DNA of 6,578 bases from the NCBI GenBank assembly GCA_002401545.1, contig NVTJ01000163.1:1-6578 (forward strand), written 5' to 3'. Below, piece by piece: positions 6,418 through 6,578 of this stretch. The position numbers were made by a program, and so were the translations under genes. Origin of the DNA: Alphaproteobacteria bacterium. GTDB lineage: Bacteria; Pseudomonadota; Alphaproteobacteria; Sphingomonadales; Emcibacteraceae. Below the pieces are notes generated by a model that saw nothing but the letters and a program-made list of their open reading frames with translations, was not told where the DNA came from and ran no database searches. Numbering within the stretch: position 1 is the stretch's first letter; every line of letters starts with the position of its first letter.

Positions 6418-6578
6418 ATCACATCCAAAATCTACGTAATTACCTCAACTACCCTCTATAGTCATATGAGTAATATAACATAAGATACAATTATTATTGT
6501 TCTGGATTTGGTTAAATTCAATCCACTTTGCCCACTTCCTTTCGCCTTTGAAAGCACAATGACTAATAGATTAATCTA
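6418..6578. other. AT-rich intergenic stretch at the right edge
   Basis: No gene is supported in these 161 bases. All three minus-strand frames entering from the edge hit stops within a few codons, so nothing enters from the right on that strand. On the plus strand an ATG at 6559 opens a frame (MTNRLI) that reaches the edge. It is too short to judge and has only a weak purine stretch (GAAAG, 6550-6554) before it. The last 12 bases, TAGATTAATCTA (6567-6578), form a perfect palindrome cut at the edge. Confidence 0.5.
6493..6521 (-). promoter_or_regulatory. Possible sigma-70-type promoter for the YccF gene
   Basis: On the minus strand TTGAAT (complement of 6516-6521) and AATAAT (complement of 6493-6498) are separated by exactly 17 nt. 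They match the vegetative consensus at 4 of 6 and 5 of 6 positions. Transcription would start near 6486, giving a leader of about 70 nt before the ATG at 6417. The region is AT-rich, so chance matches are easy and confidence is low. Confidence 0.35.

Noticed and set aside
6567..6578. Perfect 12-bp palindrome TAGATTAATCTA at the right edge
   Set aside because: It is short, AT-rich and cut by the window end. No partner copy or neighbouring gene context is visible, so chance cannot be excluded.

Overview
The window carries the lower (post-oxygenation) half of an aerobic phenylacetate degradation pathway, the paa or phenylacetyl-CoA catabolon. It is flanked by the start of a lipoprotein gene on the left and a YccF-family membrane protein gene on the right. 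Moderate G+C, gene order and protein style suggest a proteobacterium, most likely an alphaproteobacterium. That placement is an impression from sequence style, not a demonstrated assignment.

Layout, left to right. (1) Bases 1-128, minus strand: the first 42 codons of a lipoprotein gene that runs off the left edge, with a signal peptide and a lipobox ending at Cys21. (2) Bases 177-214: a strong intrinsic terminator for paaN on the minus strand. (3) Bases 240-1898, minus strand: paaN, an aldehyde dehydrogenase without the fused hydratase domain of E. coli PaaZ. (4) Bases 1899-2051: a divergent control region with a 28-bp interrupted dyad centred at 1990/1991, a probable repressor operator. (5) Bases 2052-6001, plus strand: a tight operon paaG-paaH-paaI-paaJ, with a 13-nt gap between the first two genes and 4-nt ATGA overlaps at the next two junctions. 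(6) Bases 5998-6417, minus strand: a two-repeat YccF protein gene that converges on paaJ and overlaps it by 4 nt. (7) Bases 6418-6578: non-coding, with a plausible promoter for the yccF-like gene.

How the genes work together (established pathway knowledge applied to recognised families): phenylacetyl-CoA is epoxidised by a PaaABCDE-type oxygenase, which is not in the window. PaaG isomerises the epoxide to oxepin-CoA. A hydratase not seen here opens the ring. PaaN oxidises the resulting semialdehyde. PaaJ thiolase removes acetyl-CoA from the C8 oxo-acyl-CoA. PaaG (isomerase) and a PaaF-type hydratase (not seen here) prepare the 3-hydroxyadipyl-CoA that PaaH oxidises. PaaJ then cleaves 3-oxoadipyl-CoA to succinyl-CoA and acetyl-CoA. 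PaaI is a safety-valve thioesterase that frees CoA from dead-end ring-hydroxylated thioesters.

I found no clear sign of a previously undescribed system. The points most worth checking are the divergent operator, the missing hydratase functions, the edge-truncated lipoprotein gene and the convergent stop-codon overlap at 5998-6001.
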